Shown here one piece after another: positions 1-8,840 of a stretch of 64,000 nucleotides of DNA; within the stretch, counting starts at the first letter, position 1; each line of letters begins with the position of its first letter. Origin of the DNA: Leifsonia sp. 466MF. GTDB lineage: Bacteria > Actinomycetota > Actinomycetes > Actinomycetales > Microbacteriaceae. The stretch covers positions 1,364,001 through 1,428,000 of the forward strand of contig NZ_LT629696.1 of assembly GCF_900100265.1 (NCBI RefSeq). Direction: 5' to 3'. The notes under the pieces are model-generated. The model saw only the letters and a list, made by a program, of their open reading frames with translations. It did not search any database and had not been told where the DNA came from. Position numbers and translations under genes: made by a program.

Positions 1-357
1 CAGGATGATGACGATCAGCATCACGGGGATGAGGAACTCGCCGATCGAGAACCGGGCGTCGACGTAGTCGCGCACGTACCGGCGCTGCGGTCCGCGGTCG
101 CGAGCGGTCAGATAGCGGTCGTCGCCTGCCGCCATGCCGATGCGCGCCTTCTCGCGTGCCTCCGCCTGCTTCTGCCGGGCGACGCGCGCCGCCTCCTTGC
201 GGTCCGTCGGCACCAGCGGGCGCTTGCGGGCGGCCTCCTGCTGGCGGCGCGAGGGCGTCGGTGCACCCTTGCCCTGCTTCAGCCGGGCAGCCGTCTCTTC
301 GGGGGTCTCGGCGACGGGCGTCTCCGCCTCGCTTGCCGCATTCTGTCGTTTCGCCAA
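1..357 (-). CDS. DUF3043 domain protein (C-terminus cut off by window edge)
   Basis: This gene runs off the left edge, leaving the first 119 codons. The visible part starts at a TTG with a purine-rich stretch about ten bases upstream and reads MAKRQNAASE in conventional form. A basic, Ala/Glu/Gln-rich cytosolic segment follows, with the family-like stretch RPLVPTDRKEAARVARQKQ and then RYVRDYVDARFSIGEF. The first hydrophobic helix begins at about residue 108 and the window ends inside it. This layout, a charged N-terminus followed by membrane helices, matches actinobacterial DUF3043 membrane proteins. Their function is unknown. The gene is divergent from the dipeptidase, with 41 bases between start codons. 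Confidence 0.8.
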   Translation of the reverse strand, partial: MAKRQNAASEAETPVAETPEETAARLKQGKGAPTPSRRQQEAARKRPLVPTDRKEAARVARQKQAEAREKARIGMAAGDDRYLTARDRGPQRRYVRDYVDARFSIGEFLIPVMLIVIIL

Positions 358-385
358 CTTCGAGCCTTCGCTTGTGGGGTCCGCT

Positions 386-391
386 TAAGAT
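386..391 (+). promoter_or_regulatory. -10 box TAAGAT, leaderless promoter of the M20 dipeptidase
   Basis: TAAGAT ends seven bases before the ATG at 399, so transcription should start at or next to the start codon. No Shine-Dalgarno sequence precedes the ATG. Confidence 0.6.
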
Positions 392-398
392 TACCCGC

Positions 399-1853
399 AT
401 GACAGACAGCCAGCAGACCCCAGTTCCCGCGGCCGCCGACGATGCGTCGGGCGGAGCGACCCCCGGCGTCGAAGGGGAGGTCCGCGCCGCGGTCGAGGCG
501 GGGTTGCCGTCGGCCGTCGCCGACCTCTCGCAGCTCGTCCGCATCCCCTCGGTGTCGTGGTCCGCGTTCGACCCGCAGAACGTGCGCCGCAGCGCCGAAG
601 CCGTCGCCGCGCTTCTGACGGACACGGGGATGTTCGACAGCGTCGAGATCAAGCAGGCGCCGATCGGCGACAGCGACACGCTCGGACAGCCGGCCGTGCT
701 GGCCACGCGGGCCGCGAAGAACGGCCGCCCGACCGTGCTCCTCTACGCGCACCACGACGTCCAGCCCGAGGGGGACGAGGCGAACTGGGACACTCCGCCG
801 TTCGAGCCGACCGTGCGCGGCGACCGCCTGTACGGCCGCGGCGCCGCCGACGACAAGGCGGGCGTGATGACCCACGTCGCGAGCGTCCGCGCCCTGCGCG
901 ATGTGCTGGGTGACGACCTGGAGGTCGGCCTCGCCGTCTTCATCGAGGGGGAGGAGGAGTTCGGCTCGCGCTCGTTCGCGAACTTCCTCCAGCAGAACAC
1001 CGCGGCCCTCGCTGCGGACGTCATCGTGGTCGCCGACTCCGACAACGTCGACGTGAACACTCCCGCGCTGACCGTGTCGCTGCGCGGCAACGTGACGTTC
1101 CGGCTCACCGTCTCGACCCTGGAGCACGCATCCCATTCGGGCATGTTCGGGGGAGCGGCACCGGATGCGATGCTCGCCATGGTCAGGCTGCTCGCCACCC
1201 TGCACGACGACGATGGCGCGGTGGCCGTCGAGGGGCTCACCTCGTACGACGCAGCGGCCGAGCCGCCGGCGTTCACGGAGGAGCAGCTCGCCGAGGACGC
1301 GGCGTTCCTGCCGGGCGTCACCAGCGTCGGAAGGGGGCCGATCCTGTCGCGGATGTGGTCGCAGCCGACCATCACCGTCACCGGCATCGACGCGCCCAGC
1401 GTGGCCAACGCATCCAACACCCTGCTGCCCAGCGTCGCCGTGCGGATCAGCTCCCGCGTCGCACCCGGCCAGCCCGCTCGCGAGGCGTACGAGGCGCTCG
1501 AACGCCACCTGCGGGCGCACGCGCCGTTCGGCGCGCACATCGCGATCGACGACGTCGACCTCGGCGACCCGTTCCTCGTCGACACCGACGGATGGGCGGC
1601 GACCGAGGCGAAGCGCGCGATGACCGACGCCTGGGGCGCCGAAGCAGTCGAGACCGGCGTCGGCGGCTCCATCCCGTTCATCGCCGATCTCGTCCGCGAG
1701 TTCCCGGCCGCGCAGATCCTCGTGACCGGCGTCGAGGACCCGGACACGCGCGCTCACAGCCCCAACGAGTCGCTGCACCTGGGCGTGTTCAAGCGCGCCG
1801 TGCTGACCGAGGCGCTCCTGCTCTCGCGGCTCAACGGGCGCACCGCATCCTGA
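399..1853 (+). CDS. M20/M25/M40 family metallo-dipeptidase
   Basis: A 484-residue cytosolic zinc peptidase of the M20 family (CNDP/PepV-like dipeptidases). The metal-site motifs appear in order: AHHDVQPEGD with H118/H119, GRGAADDKAG near residue 150, the catalytic EGEEEFGS near 187, ADSDN near 212, and a C-terminal HSPNESLHLG. A lid or dimerization domain separates them (HASHSG motif near 248). The expected role is hydrolysis of dipeptides or N-acyl amino acids; the substrate cannot be read from sequence. The ATG at 399 was chosen because a -10 box lies 7 bases upstream; a longer upstream reading frame has no translation signals. The gene appears monocistronic, with erpA 94 bases downstream. 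Confidence 0.92.
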   Translation: MTDSQQTPVPAAADDASGGATPGVEGEVRAAVEAGLPSAVADLSQLVRIPSVSWSAFDPQNVRRSAEAVAALLTDTGMFDSVEIKQAPIGDSDTLGQPAVLATRAAKNGRPTVLLYAHHDVQPEGDEANWDTPPFEPTVRGDRLYGRGAADDKAGVMTHVASVRALRDVLGDDLEVGLAVFIEGEEEFGSRSFANFLQQNTAALAADVIVVADSDNVDVNTPALTVSLRGNVTFRLTVSTLEHASHSGMFGGAAPDAMLAMVRLLATLHDDDGAVAVEGLTSYDAAAEPPAFTEEQLAEDAAFLPGVTSVGRGPILSRMWSQPTITVTGIDAPSVANASNTLLPSVAVRISSRVAPGQPAREAYEALERHLRAHAPFGAHIAIDDVDLGDPFLVDTDGWAATEAKRAMTDAWGAEAVETGVGGSIPFIADLVREFPAAQILVTGVEDPDTRAHSPNESLHLGVFKRAVLTEALLLSRLNGRTAS

Positions 1854-1892
1854 GCAGATCCCGCGCTCTGCCGAATTTCCAGTTCGGCGACG

Positions 1893-1898
1893 TACAAT
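1893..1898 (+). promoter_or_regulatory. -10 box TACAAT upstream of erpA
   Basis: TACAAT would place the transcript start near 1905, leaving a leader of about 43 bases that carries the GAGGAG ribosome-binding site before ATG 1948. A clear -35 is not visible. Confidence 0.45.
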
Positions 1899-1947
1899 CG
1901 ACGCAGATTTCGTTCCGAAGTCCCGTTTCACCTTCGTGAGGAGTCCC

Positions 1948-2304
1948 ATGACCGACACAACGCTGACCGCGACCAAGGCCCACGGAGTCGGCCTGACCGA
2001 CGCCGCGGCATCCAAGGTCAGGAGCCTGCTCGAGCAGGAGGGCCGCGACGACCTGCGTCTGCGCGTCGCCGTCCAGCCCGGCGGATGCTCGGGTCTGATC
2101 TACCAGCTGTACTTCGACGAGCGCATGCTCGACGGAGACGCGACCGTCGATTTCGACGGGGTGGAGGTCATCGTCGACAAGATGAGCGTCCCGTACCTCG
2201 ACGGTGCGTCGATCGACTTCGAGGACACGATCCAGAAGCAGGGCTTTACGATCGACAACCCCAACGCGACCGGTTCCTGTGCGTGCGGAGACTCCTTCCA
2301 CTGA
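1948..2304 (+). CDS. erpA: A-type iron-sulfur cluster insertion protein ErpA
   Basis: A 118-residue A-type carrier that delivers Fe-S clusters to apoproteins. The three cluster-ligand cysteines are present: C47 in PGGCSGL, and C111 and C113 in the C-terminal SCACGDSF motif. A GTG lies four codons upstream, but GAGGAG at 1938-1943 is ideally spaced for ATG 1948, which was chosen. A strong terminator follows the stop. The gene lies just ahead of the cytochrome oxidase genes, as in many Actinobacteria. Possible clients encoded in this window include the Rieske protein QcrA and the radical-SAM enzyme LipA, though this is inference. Confidence 0.95.
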   Translation: MTDTTLTATKAHGVGLTDAAASKVRSLLEQEGRDDLRLRVAVQPGGCSGLIYQLYFDERMLDGDATVDFDGVEVIVDKMSVPYLDGASIDFEDTIQKQGFTIDNPNATGSCACGDSFH

Positions 2305-2331
2305 GCCTCATATAGCACAGAGAAACACATC

Positions 2332-2359
2332 GGGCCGCCCTCCACAGGGCGGCCCTTTT
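2332..2359 (+). terminator. Intrinsic terminator after erpA
   Basis: A 9-bp GGGCCGCCC/GGGCGGCCC stem with a six-base loop is followed by TTTT. It separates erpA from ctaC. Confidence 0.85.
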
Positions 2360-2448
2360 GTTCGGATCAGGGTGTCAGTCGGAGTAGGGTAGACACAGCC
2401 ACATACAGTTGCATGTGAACTGTCCAGTAGTCACTCGAAAGGTCACCG

Positions 2449-3336
2449 GTGCGTCACAATCGCCGTCTCCGATGGGCTGCCATCCCGATCGCCGCGACGC
2501 TCGTCGTGGCACTCGCGGGCTGCACGCAGGCTCAGCTGCACGGATTCCTCCCGGGCTTCGTCGAGGGCGAGCCGCCCGTCACGAACCACACCGACCGCAT
2601 CAGCGGCCTCTGGGTGACCAGCTGGATCGTCCTGCTCATCGTCGGCATCGTCGTCTGGGGCCTCACGCTCTGGGCGGTCATCGTGTACCGCCGCCGGAAG
2701 GGCCAGACCGGCCTCCCCGTGCAGCTGCGCTACAACATGCCGATCGAGATCTTCTACACGATCGTGCCGCTCATCCTGGTGCTCGGCTTCTTCGCCTTCA
2801 CCGCGCGCGACCAGAACGCCATCGAGCAGCCCTACGCGAACCCGGACGTCAAGATCCAGGTCTACGCCAAGCAGTGGGCATGGGACTTCAACTACGTCAG
2901 CGACAACGTCTACGACCCGGGAATCCAGGTCCAGCCGGATGACAACAGCGCCACCCCCGGATCGGTCCAGGAGGGCGAGGTCCCGACCCTGTACCTCCCC
3001 GAGAACAAGAAGATCACGATCCAGCTCGACTCGCGCGACGTGATCCACTCCTTCTGGGTGCCGGCGATGCTCTACAAGAAGGACGTCATCCCGGGCAAGA
3101 CCAACTACATGTACTTCGAGACGACCGACCGCACGGGCACCTTCGTCGGCAAATGCGCCGAGCTCTGCGGCGAGTACCACTCCGCGATGCTCTTCAACGT
3201 GAAGATCGTCCCGCAGTCCGAGTACGACGCACACATCAAGAGCCTCCGCGCCCAGGGCTACGAGGGTCAGCTGGGCTCCGAGTACGACCGCAACCAGAAC
3301 CTGCCCGGAACGGGCGCCCCGCAGGGCAACGAGTAG
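2449..3336 (+). CDS. ctaC: Cytochrome aa3 oxidase subunit II (CuA subunit)
   Basis: A 295-residue lipoprotein subunit that carries the CuA site and passes electrons to heme a of CtaD. A basic N-terminus is followed by a signal segment ending in the lipobox LAGC, then two membrane helices at about residues 58-80 and 98-120. The cupredoxin domain has the aromatic electron-entry stretch KQWAWDFNY and the full CuA motif C236-AEL-C240-GEYH244-SAM247. The GTG at 2449 is preceded by CGAAAGG. A candidate -10 (TAGGGT, 2385-2390) gives a leader of about 50 bases containing two overlapping inverted repeats (2400-2422). The operon continues with ctaD ten bases downstream. Confidence 0.97.
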   Translation: MRHNRRLRWAAIPIAATLVVALAGCTQAQLHGFLPGFVEGEPPVTNHTDRISGLWVTSWIVLLIVGIVVWGLTLWAVIVYRRRKGQTGLPVQLRYNMPIEIFYTIVPLILVLGFFAFTARDQNAIEQPYANPDVKIQVYAKQWAWDFNYVSDNVYDPGIQVQPDDNSATPGSVQEGEVPTLYLPENKKITIQLDSRDVIHSFWVPAMLYKKDVIPGKTNYMYFETTDRTGTFVGKCAELCGEYHSAMLFNVKIVPQSEYDAHIKSLRAQGYEGQLGSEYDRNQNLPGTGAPQGNE

Positions 3337-3345
3337 GACGCACAG

Positions 3346-5094
3346 ATGACGACGACAGCACCGGCACCGGGAGCGACCACCGCCCCCAAGCCAGCGCCCA
3401 CGTTCCTCACCGCGAACGGTGTGGAGCGCAAGGGCAACATCCTCGTGAACTACATCACGTCGACGGACCACAAGACCATCGGGTACATGTACCTGGTCTC
3501 GTCGTTCGTGTACTTCCTCATCGGCGGCGTGATGGCGCTGATCATCCGCGCCCAGCTGTTCGAGCCGGGCCTGCAGGTGGTCGCCACCAAGGAGCAGTAC
3601 AACCAGCTGTTCACCATGCACGGCACGATCATGCTGCTCATGTTCGCGACGCCGCTCTTCGCCGGTTTCGCCAACGTGCTCATGCCGCTGCAGATCGGCG
3701 CACCTGACGTGGCGTTCCCGCGTCTGAACGCGCTGGCGTACTGGTTCTACTCGTTCGGCTCGCTGATCGCGGTCGCCGGCTTCCTCACCCCGCAGGGCGC
3801 AGCGTCCTTCGGCTGGTTCGCCTACGCACCGCTCTCGAGCACGACCTTCTCGCCGGGAATCGGCGGCAATCTCTGGGTGCTCGGCCTCGGTCTGTCGGGC
3901 TTCGGCACCATCCTCGGCGCGGTGAACTTCATCACCACGATCATCACGATGCGTGCCCCGGGCATGACCATGTTCCGCATGCCGATCTTCACCTGGAACA
4001 CTCTGGTGACGTCGATCCTCGTGCTGATGGCCTTCCCGGTGCTCGCCGCCGCCCTCTTCGCTCTCGCTGCCGACCGCGTGTTCGACGCGCACATCTACGA
4101 CGCGGCGAACGGCGGAGCCCTGCTCTGGCAGCACTTGTTCTGGTTCTTCGGCCATCCCGAGGTGTACATCATCGCTCTGCCGTTCTTCGGCATCGTGTCC
4201 GAGATCTTCCCGGTGTTCAGCCGCAAGCCGATCTTCGGATACAAGACGCTGGTGTACGCGACGATCGCGATCGCCGCCCTGTCCGTCACGGTGTGGGCGC
4301 ACCACATGTACGTCACCGGCTCGGTGCTGCTGCCGTGGTTCTCGCTGATGACAATGCTCATCGCCGTCCCGACCGGTGTGAAGATCTTCAACTGGATCGG
4401 CACGATGTGGCGCGGGTCGCTCACGTTCGAGTCGCCGATGCTCTGGTCGATCGGCTTCCTGATCACGTTCACCTTCGGTGGTCTGACCGGCGTCATCCTC
4501 GCGTCGCCGCCGCTCGACTTCCACGTGTCCGACACGTACTTCGTCGTCGCGCACTTCCACTACGTGGTGTTCGGAACCGTCGTGTTCGCCATGTTCGCCG
4601 GCTTCTACTTCTGGTGGCCCAAGTGGACGGGCAAGATGCTCAACGACCGGCTGGGCAAGTGGCACTTCTGGCTGCTGTTCATCGGCTTCCACACGACCTT
4701 CCTCATCCAGCACTGGCTGGGAGTCGTGGGCATGCCGCGCCGGTACGCCACCTACCTGCCGTCGGACGGCTTCACCTGGATGAACCAGGTCTCGTCGATC
4801 GGCGCCGGCATCCTGGCGATCTCGATGATCCCGTTCTTCGTGAACGTGTACCTGACCGCGCGCAACGCGCCCAAGGTCACGGTCAACGACCCGTGGGGCT
4901 ACGGCCGTTCGCTCGAGTGGGCGACCAGCTGCCCGCCGCCGCGGCACAACTTCACGTCGATCCCGCGTATCCGTTCGGAGTCGCCGGCGTTCGACCTGAA
5001 CCACCCCGAGGCGGGCATCCCGATCGGTGTGGGTCCCGCGAAGGACGCCCCCGACGCCCCTGTGCACGACGTCGCGAACGACGAGGTGAAGTAA
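3346..5094 (+). CDS. ctaD: Cytochrome aa3 oxidase subunit I
   Basis: A 582-residue, twelve-helix heme-copper oxidase catalytic subunit that reduces O2 to water and pumps protons. Visible ligand motifs are TMHGTIM (heme a), GHPEVYI and WAHHMYVTG (CuB histidines, cross-linked Tyr) and AHFHYVVFG (heme a3 and heme a). It has an Ala/Pro/Thr-rich N-terminal extension of about 20 residues and a hydrophilic C-terminal tail, both usual in actinobacterial CtaD. It sits between ctaC and ctaF in one operon. It is expected to join the QcrCAB complex encoded at 7-11 kb in a bcc-aa3 supercomplex. Confidence 0.98.
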   Translation: MTTTAPAPGATTAPKPAPTFLTANGVERKGNILVNYITSTDHKTIGYMYLVSSFVYFLIGGVMALIIRAQLFEPGLQVVATKEQYNQLFTMHGTIMLLMFATPLFAGFANVLMPLQIGAPDVAFPRLNALAYWFYSFGSLIAVAGFLTPQGAASFGWFAYAPLSSTTFSPGIGGNLWVLGLGLSGFGTILGAVNFITTIITMRAPGMTMFRMPIFTWNTLVTSILVLMAFPVLAAALFALAADRVFDAHIYDAANGGALLWQHLFWFFGHPEVYIIALPFFGIVSEIFPVFSRKPIFGYKTLVYATIAIAALSVTVWAHHMYVTGSVLLPWFSLMTMLIAVPTGVKIFNWIGTMWRGSLTFESPMLWSIGFLITFTFGGLTGVILASPPLDFHVSDTYFVVAHFHYVVFGTVVFAMFAGFYFWWPKWTGKMLNDRLGKWHFWLLFIGFHTTFLIQHWLGVVGMPRRYATYLPSDGFTWMNQVSSIGAGILAISMIPFFVNVYLTARNAPKVTVNDPWGYGRSLEWATSCPPPRHNFTSIPRIRSESPAFDLNHPEAGIPIGVGPAKDAPDAPVHDVANDEVK

Positions 5095-5097
5095 CCC

Positions 5098-5520
5098 ATG
5101 CGCGCCAATGCCATCCTGTTCTGGATCCTGTCGATCTTCTTCCTGCTCTCGGCGGTCGTCTACACGCTGTGGAACCTGCTCGACCAGTCCCACCGCAACG
5201 TCGAGTGGGTCGGCACCATCGGCATGCTGCTCGGTGCGATCCTCGCCGCCTTCATCGCGTTCTATGTCGGTCGCTCCCACGCCTCGCAGGGCGGGGAGCT
5301 GCCGGAGGACCGTCTCGACGCGAACATCGACGACGGTGACCCCGAGCTGGGTCACTTCAGCCCGTGGAGCTGGTGGCCGGTCGCCCTCGCGTTCGGCGCG
5401 GGCCTGGTCGTCCTGGGCCTCGCCGTCGGTTTCTGGATCTGCTACATCGGCGTCGCCTTCGCCCTGGTCTGCATCGTCGGCTGGGTCTACGAGTACTACC
5501 GCGGCTACTTCGCGCGCTGA
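5098..5520 (+). CDS. ctaF: Cytochrome aa3 oxidase subunit IV
   Basis: A 140-residue actinobacterial oxidase subunit IV, starting three bases after the ctaD stop codon. It has two N-terminal helices (about residues 5-25 and 38-58), a hydrophilic loop rich in Asp and Glu, and two C-terminal helices, ending in the conserved VYEYYRGYFAR. It is structural: it has no redox centre and packs against CtaD. Its stop is followed at once by a strong terminator, so ctaC-ctaD-ctaF form a complete operon. Confidence 0.95.
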   Translation: MRANAILFWILSIFFLLSAVVYTLWNLLDQSHRNVEWVGTIGMLLGAILAAFIAFYVGRSHASQGGELPEDRLDANIDDGDPELGHFSPWSWWPVALAFGAGLVVLGLAVGFWICYIGVAFALVCIVGWVYEYYRGYFAR

Positions 5521-5542
5521 GCGCGCCGTCCGCGCCTGCTGG

Positions 5543-5568
5543 GGGCCGCCTCCCACGGGAGGCGGCCC
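5543..5568 (+). terminator. Terminator after ctaCDF
   Basis: A 12-bp perfect GC-rich stem (GGGCCGCCTCCC and its complement) encloses a very tight loop, just after the ctaF stop. No long T run follows. Confidence 0.7.
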
Positions 5569-5600
5569 TCGCTGCGTGTCCGGGCACTCACGCGTCGCCT

Positions 5601-5980
5601 GTGGGTCGCGACACGCCGTTATCCCGCCGCCCAAACGGCGTGTTGCGACCCACGGATGGCACGGACGTGGGCACTCAGCGTGCGTGGCGCGCACTCCTCG
5701 CGTGTGAGACGCAACACGCCGTTATCCCGCCGCCCAAACGGCGTGTTGCGACCCACGGATGGCACGGACGTGGGCACTCAGCGTGCGTGACGCGCACTCC
5801 TCGCGTGTGAGACGCAACACGCCGTTATCCCGCCGCCAGAACGGCGTGTTGCGACCCACGGATGACACGGACGTGGGCACTCAGCGTGTGTGGCACACTC
5901 CTCGCGTGTGGGACGCAACACGCCGTTATCCCGCTGGCATAACGGCGTGTTGCGACCCAGGGATGGCACGGTCGTGGGCA
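5601..5980. repeat. Tandem array of 101-103 bp units, each carrying a family A hairpin
   Basis: Four hairpins lie at 5607-5647, 5710-5750, 5813-5853 and 5914-5954, spaced 103, 103 and 101 bases apart. Each has 14-bp arms (CGCAACACGCCGTT and its complement) around a loop of about 13 bases. The roughly 60 bases between hairpins are nearly identical too, so this is a true tandem duplication. The fourth unit is partial and diverges after about 5980. With the two copies below, these hairpins fill the 793-base gene-free interval 5521-6313, in which I see no credible gene. Confidence 0.9.
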
Positions 5981-6091
5981 ACGAGGGCTGCGTCTCCAAC
6001 TGGCGCTGCGTACGAGTGAGCCGTCGCACCGTCCGGCCCGTCCGGCCCGTGTAATGCAACGCGTCGTCGTCCCACGTTTCGTTCTGTGGGA

Positions 6092-6132
6092 CGCAACACG
6101 CCGTTATCCTGCCGTCGTAACGGCGTGTTGCG
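6092..6132. repeat. Family A hairpin, fifth copy
   Basis: The same CGCAACACGCCGTT arms and ATCCTGCC-type loop as the tandem array, 178 bases beyond copy four. The flanks differ from the array spacer, so the hairpin itself is the conserved unit. Confidence 0.85.
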
Positions 6133-6214
6133 ACCCTCGGAGGTGTCCCGCGCGAGTTGGTCTCGTGCTCCGGCTCGCGCCGAGGCGGCCGCCGGGCCCG
6201 GCCTGCTCCGTCCA

Positions 6215-6266
6215 GTGGACGCAACACGCCGTGGCTGCGACGCCATGGGCGGCGTGTTGCGTCCAC
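6215..6266. repeat. Family A hairpin, sixth and variant copy
   Basis: The arms are GTGGACGCAACACGCCG and its complement, a longer perfect stem with a different loop. It lies 47 bases from the 3' end of the methyltransferase gene (minus strand) and could act as its terminator, though no T run is evident. Confidence 0.8.
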
Positions 6267-6313
6267 CAGGCGCAGAGGATGGGGCCTACAGGGTGAAGGC
6301 GAGACAGGCGGCG

Positions 6314-7129
6314 TCAGCGGCGGGTGAAGCGGACGACGTCGACGGAGACGCGCGTCGCGTCGACGTCTGACGGGACGGCAGCGCCTGCGGCAGCATGACG
6401 CGCGGAAGGCCCCATGCCCGCCAGAGCCTCGCGCAAGGGGGGCGTGAGTGCCAGGTCGTATGCGACCGGTTCGCGCGCCAGGAGGGCGTACAGGGGCTCT
6501 GCGGCCATGATCACGTCGTCCGCCTTGTCGGCGGGGATGTCGAGCATGGTCCCGGCGGCGCGCAGCGAACCGAGGTGGTCGGCGCGGGGGACCACCACCA
6601 CGAGGGTTCCGCCGGAACGCAGGACGCGGTGGAACTCCGGGAGGTTGCGCGGGGCGAACACGTCGAGCACGGTGTCGGCCGTGTCCGAGCGCACGGGCAG
6701 CGGACGCCAGGTGTCGGCGACGAGGCCGTCCATCCGGTCCGAGGAGCGCACGGCGCGAGCGACCGCTTGAGGGGACAGGTCCAGGGCGAGCCCCAGGGCG
6801 TCCGGCAGGGCATACAAGGCTGCTCGGAGGTAGTGGCCGGTCCCGGCGCCCGCATCCAGCACTCGCGTCCCGACGGTGGACGCCGCCACGGCGTCGGCGA
6901 TGGGGGAGTAGGCGCCGCCTTCGAGCACCAGGTCGCGCGCATCCAGCATCTCGGCGGTGTCGCCCAGGTGTTTGGTGCCTCCGCCCAGAAGAGAGACGTA
7001 CCCGCGCTTGTTCACGTCGTGGCGGTGGCCGTTGACACAACCGAGGGTGAGGCGGTCGACCGGTTTCAGATCGGCCGCGCAGACGGGGCAGCGCAGCCAG
7101 GTGGAGAGGCGGGACGGATCAGCGGACAT
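6314..7129 (-). CDS. RlmA-like rRNA (guanine-N1) methyltransferase
   Basis: A 271-residue SAM-dependent methyltransferase with an N-terminal zinc finger (CPVC, then CVNGHRHD) followed by RGYVSLL. This is the layout of the 23S rRNA G745/G748 N1-methyltransferase family (RlmA-I/RlmA-II, TlrB). The SAM motif VLDAGAGTGHYL lies near residue 90, and the DVFAPRN motif of the family near 155. ATG 7129 was preferred over an in-frame TTG six codons upstream because GAGGGG lies at good spacing before it. The modified nucleotide, G745 or G748, cannot be told from sequence, so a macrolide (tylosin)-resistance role should not be assumed. Confidence 0.85.
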   Translation of the reverse strand: MSADPSRLSTWLRCPVCAADLKPVDRLTLGCVNGHRHDVNKRGYVSLLGGGTKHLGDTAEMLDARDLVLEGGAYSPIADAVAASTVGTRVLDAGAGTGHYLRAALYALPDALGLALDLSPQAVARAVRSSDRMDGLVADTWRPLPVRSDTADTVLDVFAPRNLPEFHRVLRSGGTLVVVVPRADHLGSLRAAGTMLDIPADKADDVIMAAEPLYALLAREPVAYDLALTPPLREALAGMGPSARHAAAGAAVPSDVDATRVSVDVVRFTRR

Positions 7130-7175
7130 CGGCAGCCCCTCGGTCAAGCAACGGGAACAACGGGCGGGAACACGA

Positions 7176-7207
7176 AAGCGCCGGCGCGAATGAACGCACC
7201 GGCGCTT
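7176..7207 (-). terminator. Hairpin after qcrB, probable terminator of the ctaE-qcrCAB operon
   Basis: A 9-bp AAGCGCCGG/CCGGCGCTT stem with a 14-base loop lies 17 bases beyond the qcrB stop codon on the minus strand, followed by a short T-containing tract. Confidence 0.65.
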
Positions 7208-7223
7208 CCGACGGAGGCGGGCC

Positions 7224-8840
7224 TCAGTGGTGGTCGTGACCCGACTCGAGCTCGTTCCGGGTCGGCGGAACGATGCGGTCCTCGAAGAACCAGCGGGACA
7301 GGCCAGCGCGCATGCGGTTCGCCGCCGTGATCTTGCCCCGACGGTTCGGACGCAGCATCAGCGGCTCGTAGGACTCGAACGACACCAGACGCCAGCGCTC
7401 GTAGTCGCTCAGCTGCTCGTGCACCTCGATGAACTCGCCACCGGGCAGCTTCACGATGCGGCCGCTCTCGTAGCCGTGGAGCGCGATCGAGCGGTCCTTC
7501 TTCTGCAACGCCAGGCAGACGCGCTTCGTCACGACGTACGCGACGACAGGTCCGACGAACAGCAGCGCCTGCAGGGTGTGGATGACACCCTCCATCGTCA
7601 GCTTGAAGTGCGTCGCGATGATGTCCGAGCTCGCCGCCGCCCAGAAGACCGCGTAGAACGTGACACCGGCAGCGCCGATGGCGGTGCGGGTTGCAGCGTT
7701 GCGCGGACGGTCCAGGATGTGGTGCTCACGCTTGTCGCCGGTGATCCACGACTCGAGGAACGGGTAGATCATGACGGTCACGATGAACAGACCGAGGATC
7801 GCCACCGGGATGATGATGTTGAACGACCAGGTGCGGTCGAGCCACACGAACTCCCAGCCCGGCGGGACCAGACGCAGGGCGCCGTCCGCGAAGCCGATGT
7901 ACCAGTCCGGCTGGGTACCGGCCGACACCGGGGAGGGGTCGTACGGGCCGTAGTTCCAGATCGGGTTGATCGTGAACAGCGAGGCCATCAGCACCAGGAC
8001 ACCGAAGACGATGAAGAAGAATCCACCGGCCTTCGCGGCGTACACCGGGAGAACCGGGTAGCCGACGACGTTGCCCTGGGTGCGACCGGGAGCCGCGTAC
8101 TGCGTGTGCTTGTGGATGACCACGAACATCAGGTGCAGCGCGATGAACGCCACGACGAACGCGGGCAGAAGCAGGATGTGCAGCGTATAGAGGCGCCCGA
8201 CGATCGCCGTGCCCGGGAACTCGCCGCCGAAGAGCAGGAACGAGATCCACGTTCCGACCACCGGAAGGCCCTTGATGAGGCCGTCGATGATGCGGAGGCC
8301 GTTGCCCGAGAGCAGGTCGTCCGGGAGCGAGTAGCCGGTGAAGCCCTCGGCCATCGCGAGGATGAACAGCACGAAGCCGATCACCCAGTTCAGCTCACGC
8401 GGCTTGCGGAACGCGCCCGTGAAGAAGATGCGGAGCATGTGCAGGCCGATGGACGCCACGAACAGCAGAGCCGCCCAGTGGTGGATCTGACGGACCAGCA
8501 GGCCGCCGCGCACCTCGAAGGAGATGTTCAGCGTGCTCTGCATCGCCGAGGACATCTCGATGCCCTTCAGCGGCACGTACGAGCCGTTGTAGGTGACCTC
8601 GGCCATCGACGCCTGGAAGAAGAACGTCAGAAACGTGCCGGACAGCAGGATGACGATGAAGCTGTAGAGCGCGACCTCACCGAGAAGGAACGACCAGTGG
8701 TCGGGGAAGATCTTGCGACCGAACTCCTTGACGGCCCCTGAGATGCTGGTGCGGTCTTCGAGGTAGTTCGCGGCTGCCGCCGTGAAGCCACCCTTCTTGG
8801 CCGTCGTCGTTGCCGCGGGTGCGGCGGTCGTGGTGCTCAA
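7224..8840 (-). CDS. qcrB: Cytochrome bcc complex, cytochrome b subunit
   Basis: A 538-residue cytochrome b of the actinobacterial menaquinol:cytochrome c reductase. Nine helices are expected; histidine pairs lie in the second and fourth (QIHHWAALLFVAS...GLHMLR and LYTLHILLLPAFVVAFIALHLMF). The quinol-site tetrapeptide is PDWY, in place of the classical PEWY. A C-terminal cytosolic extension of about 120 residues is typical of Actinobacteria. The start is TTG 8840, overlapping the qcrA stop codon by four bases (TTGA), which implies translational coupling. The gene is last in ctaE-qcrC-qcrA-qcrB. Confidence 0.96.
   Translation of the reverse strand: MSTTTAAPAATTTAKKGGFTAAAANYLEDRTSISGAVKEFGRKIFPDHWSFLLGEVALYSFIVILLSGTFLTFFFQASMAEVTYNGSYVPLKGIEMSSAMQSTLNISFEVRGGLLVRQIHHWAALLFVASIGLHMLRIFFTGAFRKPRELNWVIGFVLFILAMAEGFTGYSLPDDLLSGNGLRIIDGLIKGLPVVGTWISFLLFGGEFPGTAIVGRLYTLHILLLPAFVVAFIALHLMFVVIHKHTQYAAPGRTQGNVVGYPVLPVYAAKAGGFFFIVFGVLVLMASLFTINPIWNYGPYDPSPVSAGTQPDWYIGFADGALRLVPPGWEFVWLDRTWSFNIIIPVAILGLFIVTVMIYPFLESWITGDKREHHILDRPRNAATRTAIGAAGVTFYAVFWAAASSDIIATHFKLTMEGVIHTLQALLFVGPVVAYVVTKRVCLALQKKDRSIALHGYESGRIVKLPGGEFIEVHEQLSDYERWRLVSFESYEPLMLRPNRRGKITAANRMRAGLSRWFFEDRIVPPTRNELESGHDHH

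Noticed and set aside
2443..5694. Open frame of over 1,000 codons on the minus strand opposite ctaCDF
   Set aside because: It is an artefact of high GC content opposite well-recognized oxidase genes; its translation is low-complexity and rich in Arg, Asp, Glu and Val.
5601..5980. CRISPR-like regular repeat array
   Set aside because: The sequences between hairpins are nearly identical to each other, so there are no unique spacers, and no cas genes are near. It is a tandem duplication.
6314..7129. Tylosin-resistance determinant (TlrB)
   Set aside because: The RlmA-like family is mostly housekeeping rRNA methylation in bacteria. Nothing in the neighbourhood suggests antibiotic production or resistance.
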